Assembly: GCF_007997035.1 (NCBI RefSeq)
Contig: NZ_VOSS01000010.1
Location: 1 to 64,000, forward strand
Direction: 5' to 3'
Length of the DNA stretch: 64,000 nucleotides
Source: Ralstonia sp. TCR112
GTDB taxonomy: Bacteria; Pseudomonadota; Gammaproteobacteria; Burkholderiales; Burkholderiaceae
In this document: positions 28,938 through 38,490 of the stretch, in pieces
Numbering within the stretch: the stretch's first letter is position 1
Layout of the letters: each line of letters begins with the position of its first letter
Program-made: the position numbers and the translations under genes
Notes under the pieces: generated by a model
The model's input: only the letters and a program-made list of their open reading frames with translations
Database searches by the model: none
What the model was told of the DNA's origin: nothing

Positions 28938-30101
28938 ATGCAGCGACCGAAGCGGCGACACGCAGGCGTACTGGCTGGTTTGGCTTTGTTGTCTTCCGCC
29001 GCGCTGGCGGATATTCGCATCGGGGTCACGGTGTCGGCCACCGGGCCGCAGGCGTCGCTGGGGCAGCCCGAGAAGAACGCCACCACGCTGTGGCCGCGCG
29101 AGATCGGCGGTGAAAAAGTCGACGTGATCGTGCTCGACGATGCATCGGACACCACGCGCGCGGTCACCAACACGCGCAAGCTGATGAGCGAGTCGAACGT
29201 TGACGTGATCGTCGGCTCGTCCACGACGCCGAATACGCTGGCGATGATCGACGCGGCGGCCGAAGGCAAGACGCCGGTGATCTCGCTGGCCTCGTCTGCC
29301 CGCTTGATCGAGCCGATGGACGCCAAGCGGCGCTGGATCTTCAAGACGCCGCATTCGGACTCGCACATGGCCTCGCTGATTGCCGAGCACGCTGCCGCGC
29401 ACGGCGTGAAGACCATCGCCTACATCGGTTTTGCCAACGCGCTAGGCGAGGCCTTCCTTGCGGAGGTGCAGCGCTTTGCCGATCTCAAGCACATCCGCAT
29501 CACTGATACGGAGCGTTTTTCGCCCACCGACAACAGCGTGACCGCGCAGGTGCTGCATCTGCTGGCGAACAAGCCCGACGCGGTGGTGATTGGCGGCTCC
29601 GGAACGCCCGCCGCACTGCCAGCCCGCGCGCTGGCCGAGCGTGGTTACACCGGCAAGATCTACTTCAACCACGGCGTATCCAACAACGATTTCGTCAAGC
29701 TGTGCGGCAAGGACTGCGAAGGCGCCTACGTGCCGACCGGCCCCGTGATGGTTGCGGCCGAATTGTCAGACGCCAATCCGACCAAGAAGCAGGCGCGGGA
29801 TTTTGCGCATCGCTACGAGGCCGCCTTTGGCAAGGGCAGCGTCTCGATCTTCGCCGCCTACACGGGCGACATCGGCTTGCTGTTACAGCGCGCGGTGCCG
29901 GTGGCGCTCAAGCGCGCCAAGCCGGGCACGCCGGCTTTTCGCGAGGCGCTGCGCGACGCACTGGAGCAGGTGCGCGATCTGCCGACCAGCACCGGCGTGG
30001 TCAACATGAGCCCGCAAGACCACGTCGGCCTGGACCAGCGTGCCCGCGTGATGGCGCAGATCCGCCGCGGCCAATGGCACCTGGCCGATACCGCGAAGTG
30101 A
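28938..30101 (+). CDS. ABC-transporter substrate-binding protein (branched-chain amino-acid type)
   Basis: This 387-residue protein has a Sec signal peptide (residues about 1-24, ending ALA before DIRIG) and a type I periplasmic binding fold like LivJ and related receptors (GVTVSATGPQASLGQPEKN). Such proteins bind amino acids, aromatic acids or amides in the periplasm. No livHMGF permease or ATPase genes are in the window, so it must use a transporter encoded elsewhere. Ligand unknown; the oxidoreductase upstream and the enoyl-CoA hydratase downstream hint at a catabolic substrate. Confidence 0.88.
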   Translation: MQRPKRRHAGVLAGLALLSSAALADIRIGVTVSATGPQASLGQPEKNATTLWPREIGGEKVDVIVLDDASDTTRAVTNTRKLMSESNVDVIVGSSTTPNTLAMIDAAAEGKTPVISLASSARLIEPMDAKRRWIFKTPHSDSHMASLIAEHAAAHGVKTIAYIGFANALGEAFLAEVQRFADLKHIRITDTERFSPTDNSVTAQVLHLLANKPDAVVIGGSGTPAALPARALAERGYTGKIYFNHGVSNNDFVKLCGKDCEGAYVPTGPVMVAAELSDANPTKKQARDFAHRYEAAFGKGSVSIFAAYTGDIGLLLQRAVPVALKRAKPGTPAFREALRDALEQVRDLPTSTGVVNMSPQDHVGLDQRARVMAQIRRGQWHLADTAK

Positions 30102-30181
30102 CAGTGACGGTGACGATGGCGCACATCCCGCGTTGCACGCGCAGTCTCATCCGCTATGCTTGATCCATTACCTCGGACGCC

Positions 30182-31000
<819 letters not shown>

Positions 31001-31056
31001 TTGAAGATGAAGACTCGCAAGCGCGCCCGACCCTCGACCGATTTGTAGGAGACACC

Positions 31057-31944
31057 ATGTTCACCCAGATGCCCAATTTCGCCGAAGGCGGTTTTGAATT
31101 CTTGCGCAAGTTGTGGGGGGGCGGCTTTGCCGGGATGGCCGGTGGCGGCATGCCCAACATGGCGAGCTTTGCCGCGCCGCCGATGGATCTTGAGGAAATC
31201 GACAAGCGCATCCACGACCTGCGCGCCGTGGAGAGCTGGCTGCAACTGAACGCCAGCCTGCTGCGCACGGCAATCCAGGGCCTGGAGGTGCAGCGCGCCA
31301 CGCTGGTGGCCTTGCAGACGTTCGGCTCCGCACTGTCGCCCGAGGCCATGAAGTCTGCGTTCGACGGGCTGACGCCGGACGCGTCCTCGTCGGCATCGTC
31401 TTCCGACGAGGCATCCAAACCTGCTTGGCCGCACACCGCCGCCACGGCCAAGCCGGCCGAAGACGAACCGCCTGAAGACGCAGACGAGGCGGAAGAAGAC
31501 ACCGACGACGATCAGGCTGAAGCCCGCGCCGAGAATGCCCAGGCTCAAGCCCAGGCCGCTGCGCAGGCACAAGCAGCCGCCCGCGCCGCCGCGGCCGCGC
31601 TTGACCCTTCACCGTGGTGGAACATGCTGCAGCAGCAGTTCAACCAGATCGCCAGCTCCGCGGCGGCGGCCATGCCGATGCCGCAAAACCTGATGCCGGG
31701 CTTCCCGGGCGGCTTCCCCGGGTTTGGCGGCGCCCCGGGCGCGGAAGGCCTGGATGCCGCGCCGGAAGATATCGAAGGCACGCCGGCGCCGGCCAAGCCC
31801 AAACGCGCTGCCGCCAAGTCGGCGCAGAAGCCGGCCGCCAAGACCCCTGCAGGCAAGACGGCGAAGCCCGCCACCAAAAAGGCCGCTGCCAAGAAAACGC
31901 CCGCGAAATCTGCATCGCATAAGCCCAACAACGACGCGCCCTGA
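31057..31944 (+). CDS. phaM: PHA granule-associated protein PhaM
   Basis: This 295-residue protein resembles PhaM of Ralstonia eutropha, which activates the PHB synthase PhaC and links granules to the nucleoid. The N-terminal third holds the conserved FLRKLW and [23 protein letters not shown] region. A low-complexity, acidic and alanine-rich middle (about 110-190) is followed by a strongly basic, histone-like tail of Lys/Ala/Pro-rich KPA repeats (about 245-295), the DNA-binding part in PhaM. A GGAGA ribosome-binding site precedes ATG 31057. It probably regulates granule number. Confidence 0.85.
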   Translation: MFTQMPNFAEGGFEFLRKLWGGGFAGMAGGGMPNMASFAAPPMDLEEIDKRIHDLRAVESWLQLNASLLRTAIQGLEVQRATLVALQTFGSALSPEAMKSAFDGLTPDASSSASSSDEASKPAWPHTAATAKPAEDEPPEDADEAEEDTDDDQAEARAENAQAQAQAAAQAQAAARAAAAALDPSPWWNMLQQQFNQIASSAAAAMPMPQNLMPGFPGGFPGFGGAPGAEGLDAAPEDIEGTPAPAKPKRAAAKSAQKPAAKTPAGKTAKPATKKAAAKKTPAKSASHKPNNDAP

Positions 31945-31947
31945 TCG

Positions 31948-33132
31948 ATGTCGACAGACTGCACTGCACTCTTGATGATGGGCGGCGGCGCGCGTGCCGC
32001 CTATCAGGTCGGCGTGCTGCGCGGCATCGCAGGATTGGCGCGCGAGTATGCGCCGGATGTGGCGCGCACGCCGTTCGACGTCATTTGCGGGACATCGGCG
32101 GGCGCGATCAACAGTCTGGGCCTCGCACGCGGCGCGCAGGATTTCACGCTCGCTACCGAGGCGCTGACCCAGCTCTGGGGCAGCCTGCATGCCGATCGCG
32201 TCTATCGCACGGACGTCGGCCGCGTCGGCTCCAGCGGCGCGCGCTGGCTGACCGCACTGGCGTTCGGCTGGATGACCGGCCGCACGCCGCGCGCGCTGTT
32301 CGACAACACACCGCTGCGCGAGCTGCTTGAATCGCAACACGACGGTCAGCAGGTGCAGGCTGCATTCGACGCCGGAGCGCTGCGCGCGCTGGCCATCACC
32401 GCGCTGTCTTACACCACGGGGCGTCACGTCACGTTCTATCAATCGCCGCACGTGGTGCTGCCGTGGCGGCGGTCGCAGCGGATTGCGGTGTCGGATCAGA
32501 TCGGCGTATCGCACATGCTGGCGTCGTCGAGCATCCCGTTCGTCTTCCCGGCCGAGCCGGTGCCGCTCGAAGGGAACGACGAATGGTTCGGCGACGGCAC
32601 GATGCGGCAGATGTCGCCGTTGAGCCCCGCCATTCATCTGGGCGCGAATCGCATTCTGGTGGTGGGTGCCGCGTCCCGCTCGCAGCCGGGCTGGTACGAC
32701 ACGGTACCGGCGTCGGGTTATCCGTCGCTGGCGCAGATTGCCGGGCAGGCGCTGGCGAGCATCTTTCTCGACGGGCTTTCGGCCGATATCGAGCGGCTGC
32801 AACACGTCAACGCCATGGTGGCCCGCAACCCCGAGATTGCCGACGCACGCGACGGCTGGCGCAAGATCGAGGTGCTGGTCATGGCGCCGTCCGAGCGCAT
32901 CGAACTGATTGCTTCCCGCCACGTGCAGCGCCTGCCGGGCACGGTGCGCGCACTGCTCAAGCCGCTGGGCGGCACTGAGGCGCGGGGGGCGGCATTCGCC
33001 AGCTATCTGCTCTTTGAGCCGGAGTTCACGCAGGAATTGATCGACCTGGGCGAGCGCGATGTGCAGGCGCGCCGCGATGAGTTGGCGGCGTTCCTGTACG
33101 GCGCGATTCCGGATACGATGCGCGCAGCCTGA
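31948..33132 (+). CDS. patatin-like phospholipase
   Basis: This 394-residue patatin-domain lipase has the oxyanion glycine stretch (MMGGGARAAYQ, residues about 11-20), the nucleophile Ser50 in GTSAG and the catalytic Asp in FGDGTMRQ. No signal peptide is visible. It starts 3 bp after the phaM stop and is probably co-translated with it. Patatin-like enzymes in PHB-producing bacteria can attack membrane lipids or granule-associated substrates; which applies here is not known. Its stop directly abuts the stop of the convergent peroxidase gene. Confidence 0.9.
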   Translation: MSTDCTALLMMGGGARAAYQVGVLRGIAGLAREYAPDVARTPFDVICGTSAGAINSLGLARGAQDFTLATEALTQLWGSLHADRVYRTDVGRVGSSGARWLTALAFGWMTGRTPRALFDNTPLRELLESQHDGQQVQAAFDAGALRALAITALSYTTGRHVTFYQSPHVVLPWRRSQRIAVSDQIGVSHMLASSSIPFVFPAEPVPLEGNDEWFGDGTMRQMSPLSPAIHLGANRILVVGAASRSQPGWYDTVPASGYPSLAQIAGQALASIFLDGLSADIERLQHVNAMVARNPEIADARDGWRKIEVLVMAPSERIELIASRHVQRLPGTVRALLKPLGGTEARGAAFASYLLFEPEFTQELIDLGERDVQARRDELAAFLYGAIPDTMRAA

Positions 33133-33828
33133 TCAGCGCGACGAGCGTGTCGACGGTTCAGCCAGCAACGCGTCGATGCGCTTGATGAGCGCCGGGTCGC
33201 TCGGCTCGACGCTGCTCGGGAACACGGCCGCCACGCGGCCGGTGCGGTCCAGCAGGTATTTGTGGAAATTCCACTTGGGCGGCTGGCCCGTCTGCGTCGC
33301 CAGCCACGCATACAGCGGCGACGCGCTCGCCCCCACCACAGCCGTCTTCGAGAACATCGGAAACTTCACGCCGTACGTGTTGTAGCAAAAGTCGGCGATC
33401 TGCTTGCTGTTGCCGGGTTCTTGCTGGAAGTCGTTGGACGGAAACCCCAGCACCGTCAGCCCCTTGTCACGGTACTTTGCGTACAGCGCTTCGAGCCCTT
33501 CGTACTGATGCGTATAGCCGCAATAGCTGGCGGTGTTGACGACCAGCAGGACGCGGCCGGCATATTGGCAAAGGTCTTGTGGCGCGTCGTCCTGCAGGCG
33601 CTTGACGCGAAAATTCAGGCTGGCGGGGCAGGCACCTGCAGCGGCCGGCGCTTGTGCTGCAGGGGTGACGCCGGCCGTCGCAGCGTGCCCAGTGCGCGGC
33701 AGCAGCAACGCGATGACCGCAATGGCAATCGCAATGGCGATCATGAGCAGATGGTGCCGACGCAGGACGCCCGACGTGTGCAGTTGCAGGCGCGGACGAC
33801 GTGCGGACGCGGTGGCAGAAAACAACAT
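33133..33828 (-). CDS. glutathione peroxidase-family protein, periplasmic form
   Basis: This 231-residue protein has an N-terminal hydrophobic segment (about residues 28-48) consistent with export or anchoring, then a GPx fold. The peroxidatic Cys103 is in NTASYCGYT and the Trp in QPPKWNFHKY. The second motif reads FPSNDFQQEP where the usual is FP-C-NQF-x-QEP, so the catalytic Gln is Asp133. This would weaken or change the peroxidase activity. A longer N-terminus was kept because the signal-like segment needs it. Bacterial non-selenium GPx normally uses thioredoxin. Confidence 0.8.
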   Translation of the reverse strand: MLFSATASARRPRLQLHTSGVLRRHHLLMIAIAIAIAVIALLLPRTGHAATAGVTPAAQAPAAAGACPASLNFRVKRLQDDAPQDLCQYAGRVLLVVNTASYCGYTHQYEGLEALYAKYRDKGLTVLGFPSNDFQQEPGNSKQIADFCYNTYGVKFPMFSKTAVVGASASPLYAWLATQTGQPPKWNFHKYLLDRTGRVAAVFPSSVEPSDPALIKRIDALLAEPSTRSSR

Positions 33829-34232
33829 GGCGATCCTCCAAAAGCGGACGCTCAGCCGGCGAGCGGGAGTTTGTCTTCAGTCTAGGGTATAACGCGCCGG
33901 GGTCGCCCCATGTGGGATGTGCGGTATGCGTGGCGCGCCATCCGCCGCACGGATCGCTGCACTTTCTATACTGAAGAACTCGCCGGGCGATGACCCGGTC
34001 CGACACAAAAGACGGTGGCCGCGTGCTGCCGATCACATCGCGGTGTACCGCGAGACAACGCGCGACTGCGTCGTGCGTCAGGGGGTCGCCAAGCCACCTT
34101 GCAACTGTGGCATCGGCAGGCCTGTTGTCACGAGGAAACGGGCAGACACAGAACTTTGCTCGGGCAACCACGAAAAACAGGGCCCGGTCAAGCATGTCTG
34201 CTAGAATCCGCCTGCAAATTCAAAGGCTTACC
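33829..34232. other. 400-bp divergent intergenic region
   Basis: This gap separates the peroxidase and diiron-protein genes. A sigma70-like -10 (TAGAAT at about 34202) could serve the rightward gene, and TATACC leftward. I found no hairpin or coding frame with convincing support. Upstream in-frame continuation of the diiron gene exists but looks non-coding. Confidence 0.4.
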
Positions 34233-35087
34233 ATGCTCTATCCCGAATTGTTCAAGTCGTTGGAAGCGGTCCGCTGGAATATGGAAAAGGATATTCCGTG
34301 GGACACGTTCGATGCGTCGCTGCTGACCGACGCGCAAGCGCAGACCATCAAGATGAATGCCATCACCGAGTGGTCAGCCCTGCCGGCCACCGAGATGTTC
34401 CTGCGTGACAATCGTCACGACTCCGATTTTTCGGCGTTCATGAGCGTGTGGTTCTTTGAAGAGCAGAAGCACTCGCTGGTGCTGATGGAGTATCTGCGCC
34501 GCTTCCGTCCGGACCTCGTGCCGACCGAAGAAGAGCTGCACAACGTGCGCTTCGAATTCGATCCGGCTCCGCCGCTGGAAACGCTGATGTTGCACTTCTG
34601 CGGCGAAATCCGCCTGAACCATTGGTACCGCCGTGCCTCCGAATGGCACACCGAGCCGGTCATCAAGGCGATCTACAAGCATCTGTCGCAGGACGAAGCC
34701 CGCCACGGCGGCGCCTACCTGCGTTACATGAAGAAGTACCTCGGCCAGTTTGGCGACAGCGCGCGCAGCGCATTCGCCAAGATCGGCGTGCTGATGGCCT
34801 CGGCGCGTCGCACCGAAAAGCCGCTTCACCCGACCAACCTGCACGTCAACAAGGCGCTGTTCCCACAAGACACGGTGCAGTCGCGCCTGCCGAACCCGGA
34901 TTGGCTGGAGCACTGGCTGGACGAGCAGATCAAGTTCGACGCCGGCTGGGAAAAGAAGGTCATCGAGCGCATCCTGCACAACATGGGCCTGCTGTTCGAG
35001 CGCACCTTTGAAACCGTGCAAGACCTGAACCGCTACCGCAAGGAACTGAACGCACGTCTGCTCGGCTCGGCCGAACAAGCTGCCTGA
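34233..35087 (+). CDS. ferritin-like / R2-like diiron protein of unknown function
   Basis: This 284-residue protein is mostly helical and carries paired EXXH-like diiron motifs, EEQKH (about residues 81-85) and DEARH (about 154-158), with earlier Glu in ATEMFL and Glu in CGEIRLNHW. That is the ligand layout of ferritin-like and acyl-ACP-desaturase/R2-like enzymes. It is common in Ralstonia and Burkholderia, but I cannot name a reaction. The ATG at 34233 is favoured over in-frame upstream starts. A terminator follows the gene, which is monocistronic. Confidence 0.75.
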   Translation: MLYPELFKSLEAVRWNMEKDIPWDTFDASLLTDAQAQTIKMNAITEWSALPATEMFLRDNRHDSDFSAFMSVWFFEEQKHSLVLMEYLRRFRPDLVPTEEELHNVRFEFDPAPPLETLMLHFCGEIRLNHWYRRASEWHTEPVIKAIYKHLSQDEARHGGAYLRYMKKYLGQFGDSARSAFAKIGVLMASARRTEKPLHPTNLHVNKALFPQDTVQSRLPNPDWLEHWLDEQIKFDAGWEKKVIERILHNMGLLFERTFETVQDLNRYRKELNARLLGSAEQAA

Positions 35088-35109
35088 TCCTTGCCACTGG
35101 CAGCCAGCG

Positions 35110-35138
35110 GCCCATCGATTCGATGGGCGTTTTGTTTT
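35110..35138 (+). terminator. intrinsic terminator after the diiron-protein gene
   Basis: The stem GCCCATCG / CGATGGGC (35110-35128) with loop ATT is followed by GTTTTGTTTT. Confidence 0.8.
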
Positions 35139-35160
35139 CCACTCCGATTCCGCTTTTGCC

Positions 35161-35658
35161 ATGACCGCTCGCCAGCCCGCACCCGCCTTTGAACAGAAGA
35201 TCTGCGACGCCGCCGACGTGGAAGCCCGCGTGCGCGCCTTGCCGCGCCCCTTGGTCTTCACCAACGGCGTGTTCGACATCCTGCATCGCGGTCACGCCAC
35301 GTATCTGGCGCAGGCGCGTGCGCTTGGCGCGTCGCTCGTGGTGGGCGTGAACACCGACGCCTCGGTGCGGATGCTCGGCAAGGGCGACGACCGCCCGCTG
35401 AACACACAGGACGATCGCCTTGCCGTGCTGGCCGCCCTCGAAGCGGTGAGTCTGGTGGTGTTGTTTGCCGAGCGCACGCCGGTCGAACTCATCAAGCGCG
35501 TGCGCCCTGACATCTACGTGAAAGGCGGCGACTACGACATCGATGCGTTGGAAGAAACGCGTGTGGTGCGCAGCTGGGGCGGCACGGCGCTGGCGATTCC
35601 GTTCGAGCACGATCGCTCGACGACGGCGCTGCTCAAGCGCGTGCGCGCGACGTCTTGA
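35161..35658 (+). CDS. rfaE2: D-glycero-beta-D-manno-heptose 1-phosphate adenylyltransferase
   Basis: This 165-residue enzyme adenylylates heptose 1-phosphate to ADP-heptose for the LPS inner core. It carries the nucleotidyltransferase motif TNGVFDILHRGH with the GxxDxxHxGH pattern and the later KGGDYDID segment. In E. coli the activity is the second domain of HldE; here it stands alone, as in many Betaproteobacteria (RfaE2, HldC). Stop and the SPOR gene end 5 bp apart on opposite strands. Confidence 0.93.
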   Translation: MTARQPAPAFEQKICDAADVEARVRALPRPLVFTNGVFDILHRGHATYLAQARALGASLVVGVNTDASVRMLGKGDDRPLNTQDDRLAVLAALEAVSLVVLFAERTPVELIKRVRPDIYVKGGDYDIDALEETRVVRSWGGTALAIPFEHDRSTTALLKRVRATS

Positions 35659-35662
35659 GCGT

Positions 35663-36448
35663 TTAGCGCGATGCCGTGACCGCCGCGCAAGCGTGCAGGT
35701 CTTCGGCGCCCAGGTTTTTCTTGAGTGCGGCCAGCTGGGCTGCGACGCCCGAAGCCGCATCGGCGGTGGTCGTCACGCGCAGCGTGGTCTGCGCGCCAAG
35801 TCGGCGTGTTTGCGTGACCACCGCGGTGCGCACGTCCTTGGCGCGCAGTTCGTCCAGACGCTGCTGCGCGCGCTCCTTGTCGCGGAACAGGCCCAGCGAC
35901 ACCACAAACGTATTGCCTTCCTGCACGATGGCTGAATCCGCCACGTTGCGGCGCTTGAGTTCGGCCACCTTGCGATCGGCGTCGTCGCGCGTGTCGCGGG
36001 CCGGCATGTGGACCCACCAGCGGTTGTCTTCCTGCCGCGTGATGCGCTCAACCTGCACGCCGGGCAGCTGCTTGATCTGATCGAGGCCGCGCGTGGCCTG
36101 TGCTTCGGTCAGGCCGCCGAGTTCGGTGCAGCTGCCGCCGCTGTCAGCGGTGGTGGCGGTGGACAGAGCCGTGCGTTCGATGTTGGCCTGTGGGCCCGAC
36201 GCGGCAGGCGTGGAAGCGGCTGACGACGAGCCCGGCGCCGATTTGGGTACGCCGCCGGCTGGGGCAGAAGCGGGTGCCGGCTCGAGAATGCGGATCTCTT
36301 CGGTACGGATCTGGCGGCGCATGCGGTCAGGCTCGCGCTCGCTTTCGAACCACGCCTTGGACACTTCGGGCCCGAACACGCCGGTATTGGCCGCGAGCAG
36401 AACGCCGTTGACGAGCAGCAGGAGCAGCAGGGCGAGGCGAAGCGTCAT
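35663..36448 (-). CDS. SPOR-domain membrane protein
   Basis: This 261-residue protein has an N-terminal transmembrane helix (LALLLLLLVNGVLLAA), a variable Ser/Ala/Pro-rich segment (about residues 50-105) and a C-terminal SPOR-like region (about 150-220; NTFVVSLGLFRDKERAQQRLDELRAK). It follows coaX and birA on the same strand, a conserved arrangement in Betaproteobacteria. It may bind peptidoglycan at division sites; no catalytic domain is seen. Confidence 0.8.
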   Translation of the reverse strand: MTLRLALLLLLLVNGVLLAANTGVFGPEVSKAWFESEREPDRMRRQIRTEEIRILEPAPASAPAGGVPKSAPGSSSAASTPAASGPQANIERTALSTATTADSGGSCTELGGLTEAQATRGLDQIKQLPGVQVERITRQEDNRWWVHMPARDTRDDADRKVAELKRRNVADSAIVQEGNTFVVSLGLFRDKERAQQRLDELRAKDVRTAVVTQTRRLGAQTTLRVTTTADAASGVAAQLAALKKNLGAEDLHACAAVTASR

Positions 36449-36543
36449 GGTGCGAACGGACGTGGATTCGGACGGTGGTTCGGAATGCAGGAACACAGCA
36501 GCAACGGTAAGACGTCAGACGAAGACAGCGCGGCCAAGTGAGA

Positions 36544-37425
36544 CTACGCCAGCGTCGCGGCACCTTCCCGGCTCGCGCGCGCCAGCACCTGCAGGCCAAG
36601 CAGCACGAGATTATCGTGCATCTGGAACGGCATGCGCAGATGCGGCCCCAGCGCAGCGCGCGCCCCGCCGCTCAGCACGCAGCGTGCCGGCCCGGGATGC
36701 TGCTTTTGCAGTGCCATCCACGTCTGCGCAATCGCGCCCGCCTGCGCGATGACGCAGCCCAGCGCGATGGCGTCTTGCGTGTTGTCGGCCCAGGGTGGTG
36801 CCACGACGTCGCCCGCACTCAGGTAGCTGACATCGACTTCGGGCAACTGCGCCGTGTTGCGGGACAGCGCGCGCATCATCAATGTGAGGCCGGGCAGGAT
36901 CAGGCCACCGGCAAACAGGCCATCCGGCGTGACGATGTCGAGCGTGGTGGCGGTGCCAGCCGTCACGAGCAGAAGGGCGGTGTCGGGCCACAGATGGCGG
37001 GCGCCGACCGCGCCGACCCATCGGTCAGTGCCGAGCTGCGACGGGTCGCGATACCCATTGCGCAGGCCAGCGGTGGCGTCTTCCGATGCCGCAATGCGCA
37101 CGCGCGCGCCGTCGAACACGCGGGCGATGCGCGCGGTGAGTGCATCGCGCAGTGCCGGACCGGCCACCGCGCTGATCCACACCTCGGGCGGCGCAACGCC
37201 GGCGGCGTGGCAATCGCGCCAGTCTTCCACCAGTTCGGCCAATCGATCGTGCGCGCGGGCGCCGGCATGCTGCCAGGGCGTGCCGCCGGGCTCCTCCGGC
37301 AGGGCGAGTTCGGCATCGGCACCACCGGCAATCCACGCCCATTTGATGCGCGTATTGCCCGCGTCGATCAGCAACAGCGGACGGGCAGAGGCGGCGTGCG
37401 CGGCAGAGGCCTTCAGGCGTGTCAT
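36544..37425 (-). CDS. coaX: type III pantothenate kinase
   Basis: This 293-residue enzyme phosphorylates pantothenate, the first step of CoA synthesis. It shows the ASKHA phosphate-binding motif DAGNTRIKW, the catalytic Asp in QLGTDRW and the GTATT motif. It is a little longer than typical (about 255) because of an N-terminal extension and inserts. Its start overlaps birA's stop by 4 bp, the usual birA-coaX pair, so the two are translationally coupled. Confidence 0.93.
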   Translation of the reverse strand: MTRLKASAAHAASARPLLLIDAGNTRIKWAWIAGGADAELALPEEPGGTPWQHAGARAHDRLAELVEDWRDCHAAGVAPPEVWISAVAGPALRDALTARIARVFDGARVRIAASEDATAGLRNGYRDPSQLGTDRWVGAVGARHLWPDTALLLVTAGTATTLDIVTPDGLFAGGLILPGLTLMMRALSRNTAQLPEVDVSYLSAGDVVAPPWADNTQDAIALGCVIAQAGAIAQTWMALQKQHPGPARCVLSGGARAALGPHLRMPFQMHDNLVLLGLQVLARASREGAATLA

Positions 37426-38303
37426 GGCTGCTCCGCGTCTGCGCTGCGCAAGGAAACCTCGCCGCTGTGGACCCACTGGACCCGTCCACCGGATTCGATC
37501 GCCAGGCGGCCTTGCGCGTCGATGCCATGCGCCACGCCTTCGAGCACCACGGTGCCGTCCTGCCACAGGCGCACGCGTTCGCCGGCAAAGGCATCGCGGG
37601 CGGCAAACGGCGCCACGAACGGCGCCAGGCCCTGTGCGCCGAAGCGTTGCAGGTATTCACCGAGCGACGTGAGCAGCGCCGAGAACACGGCGTTCGGTTC
37701 CGGCGCATCCACCAGTTCTTCCACGCCCGACAGGCCGCGGCCGAGCGTGGTCTCCAACACGCGTGGCCGTTCCAGGTTCAGGCCGATGCCGATGACGGCC
37801 CAGGTCTGGCCCGGTTCCTTGCGCACGGTCTCGACCAGGATGCCGGCCAGCTTGCGCCCGGCGATCTGCACGTCGTTGGGCCATTTGAGGCCGAGCGCTT
37901 GTCCGCTGCCGCCCCGCGCTTCCGCGTACCCGGCCACGGCGTCGGCCACGGCCACACCCACGGCCAGGCTCAGGCCGCCGAGCTGCGCGGGCTCGCCCGC
38001 AAACGCGCAGGCGACGGAGAAGGTCAGACCGTGGTCGCCGCCCCATGGGCGCCCCTGGCGGCCGCGTCCTGCCGTCTGGCGCTGCGCGGCAAGCACGCGG
38101 GCGCCGAGCAGCGGCGCGGTGCCGGCCTGGCCGCGAATCGCCGTGTTGGCGGGCCAGGGGGCCTCGCGTACCGCGGCCATCAGATCTGCGCTGGTGGAGC
38201 CGGTGGTTTCAACCACATCGATAGGCCAGCCGGCAGCCGGGCCGCGGGGCTGGATACGCTCGCGCGCAAGGCGCCACCGCGCGGAGGGTTCGGCAAGAGA
38301 CAT
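37422..38303 (-). CDS. birA: biotin-[acetyl-CoA-carboxylase] ligase BirA
   Basis: This 293-residue enzyme attaches biotin to carboxylase carrier proteins via biotinyl-AMP. The biotin-ligase motif GRGRQGR and the KWPNDV segment identify the catalytic domain. It has no N-terminal helix-turn-helix, so unlike E. coli BirA it should not be a DNA-binding repressor. ATG at 38303 is used; a longer frame exists but begins in likely non-coding sequence. Confidence 0.93.
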   Translation of the reverse strand: MSLAEPSARWRLARERIQPRGPAAGWPIDVVETTGSTSADLMAAVREAPWPANTAIRGQAGTAPLLGARVLAAQRQTAGRGRQGRPWGGDHGLTFSVACAFAGEPAQLGGLSLAVGVAVADAVAGYAEARGGSGQALGLKWPNDVQIAGRKLAGILVETVRKEPGQTWAVIGIGLNLERPRVLETTLGRGLSGVEELVDAPEPNAVFSALLTSLGEYLQRFGAQGLAPFVAPFAARDAFAGERVRLWQDGTVVLEGVAHGIDAQGRLAIESGGRVQWVHSGEVSLRSADAEQP

Positions 38304-38490
38304 AAAAAAACGGGCGATCAGGTTCGCACTAAGAATGCGCGCATTGTACGAGCGGCGCGTCAAACGCGGGTCTGGCGCTTGCTTCAAGCGACGCAGAGGC
38401 CTCACAGTGTGGCAGCCAGTGTGACAGCGTTTGGCGGCGCGTTGGCTACAATTCGACCGATATCCGGCATCACCGCTTACGGAGAACCGT

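Noticed and set aside
33829-34232. A possible riboswitch upstream of the diiron protein gene
   Set aside because: Short hairpin-prone GC segments exist, but nothing matches a known riboswitch core by eye.
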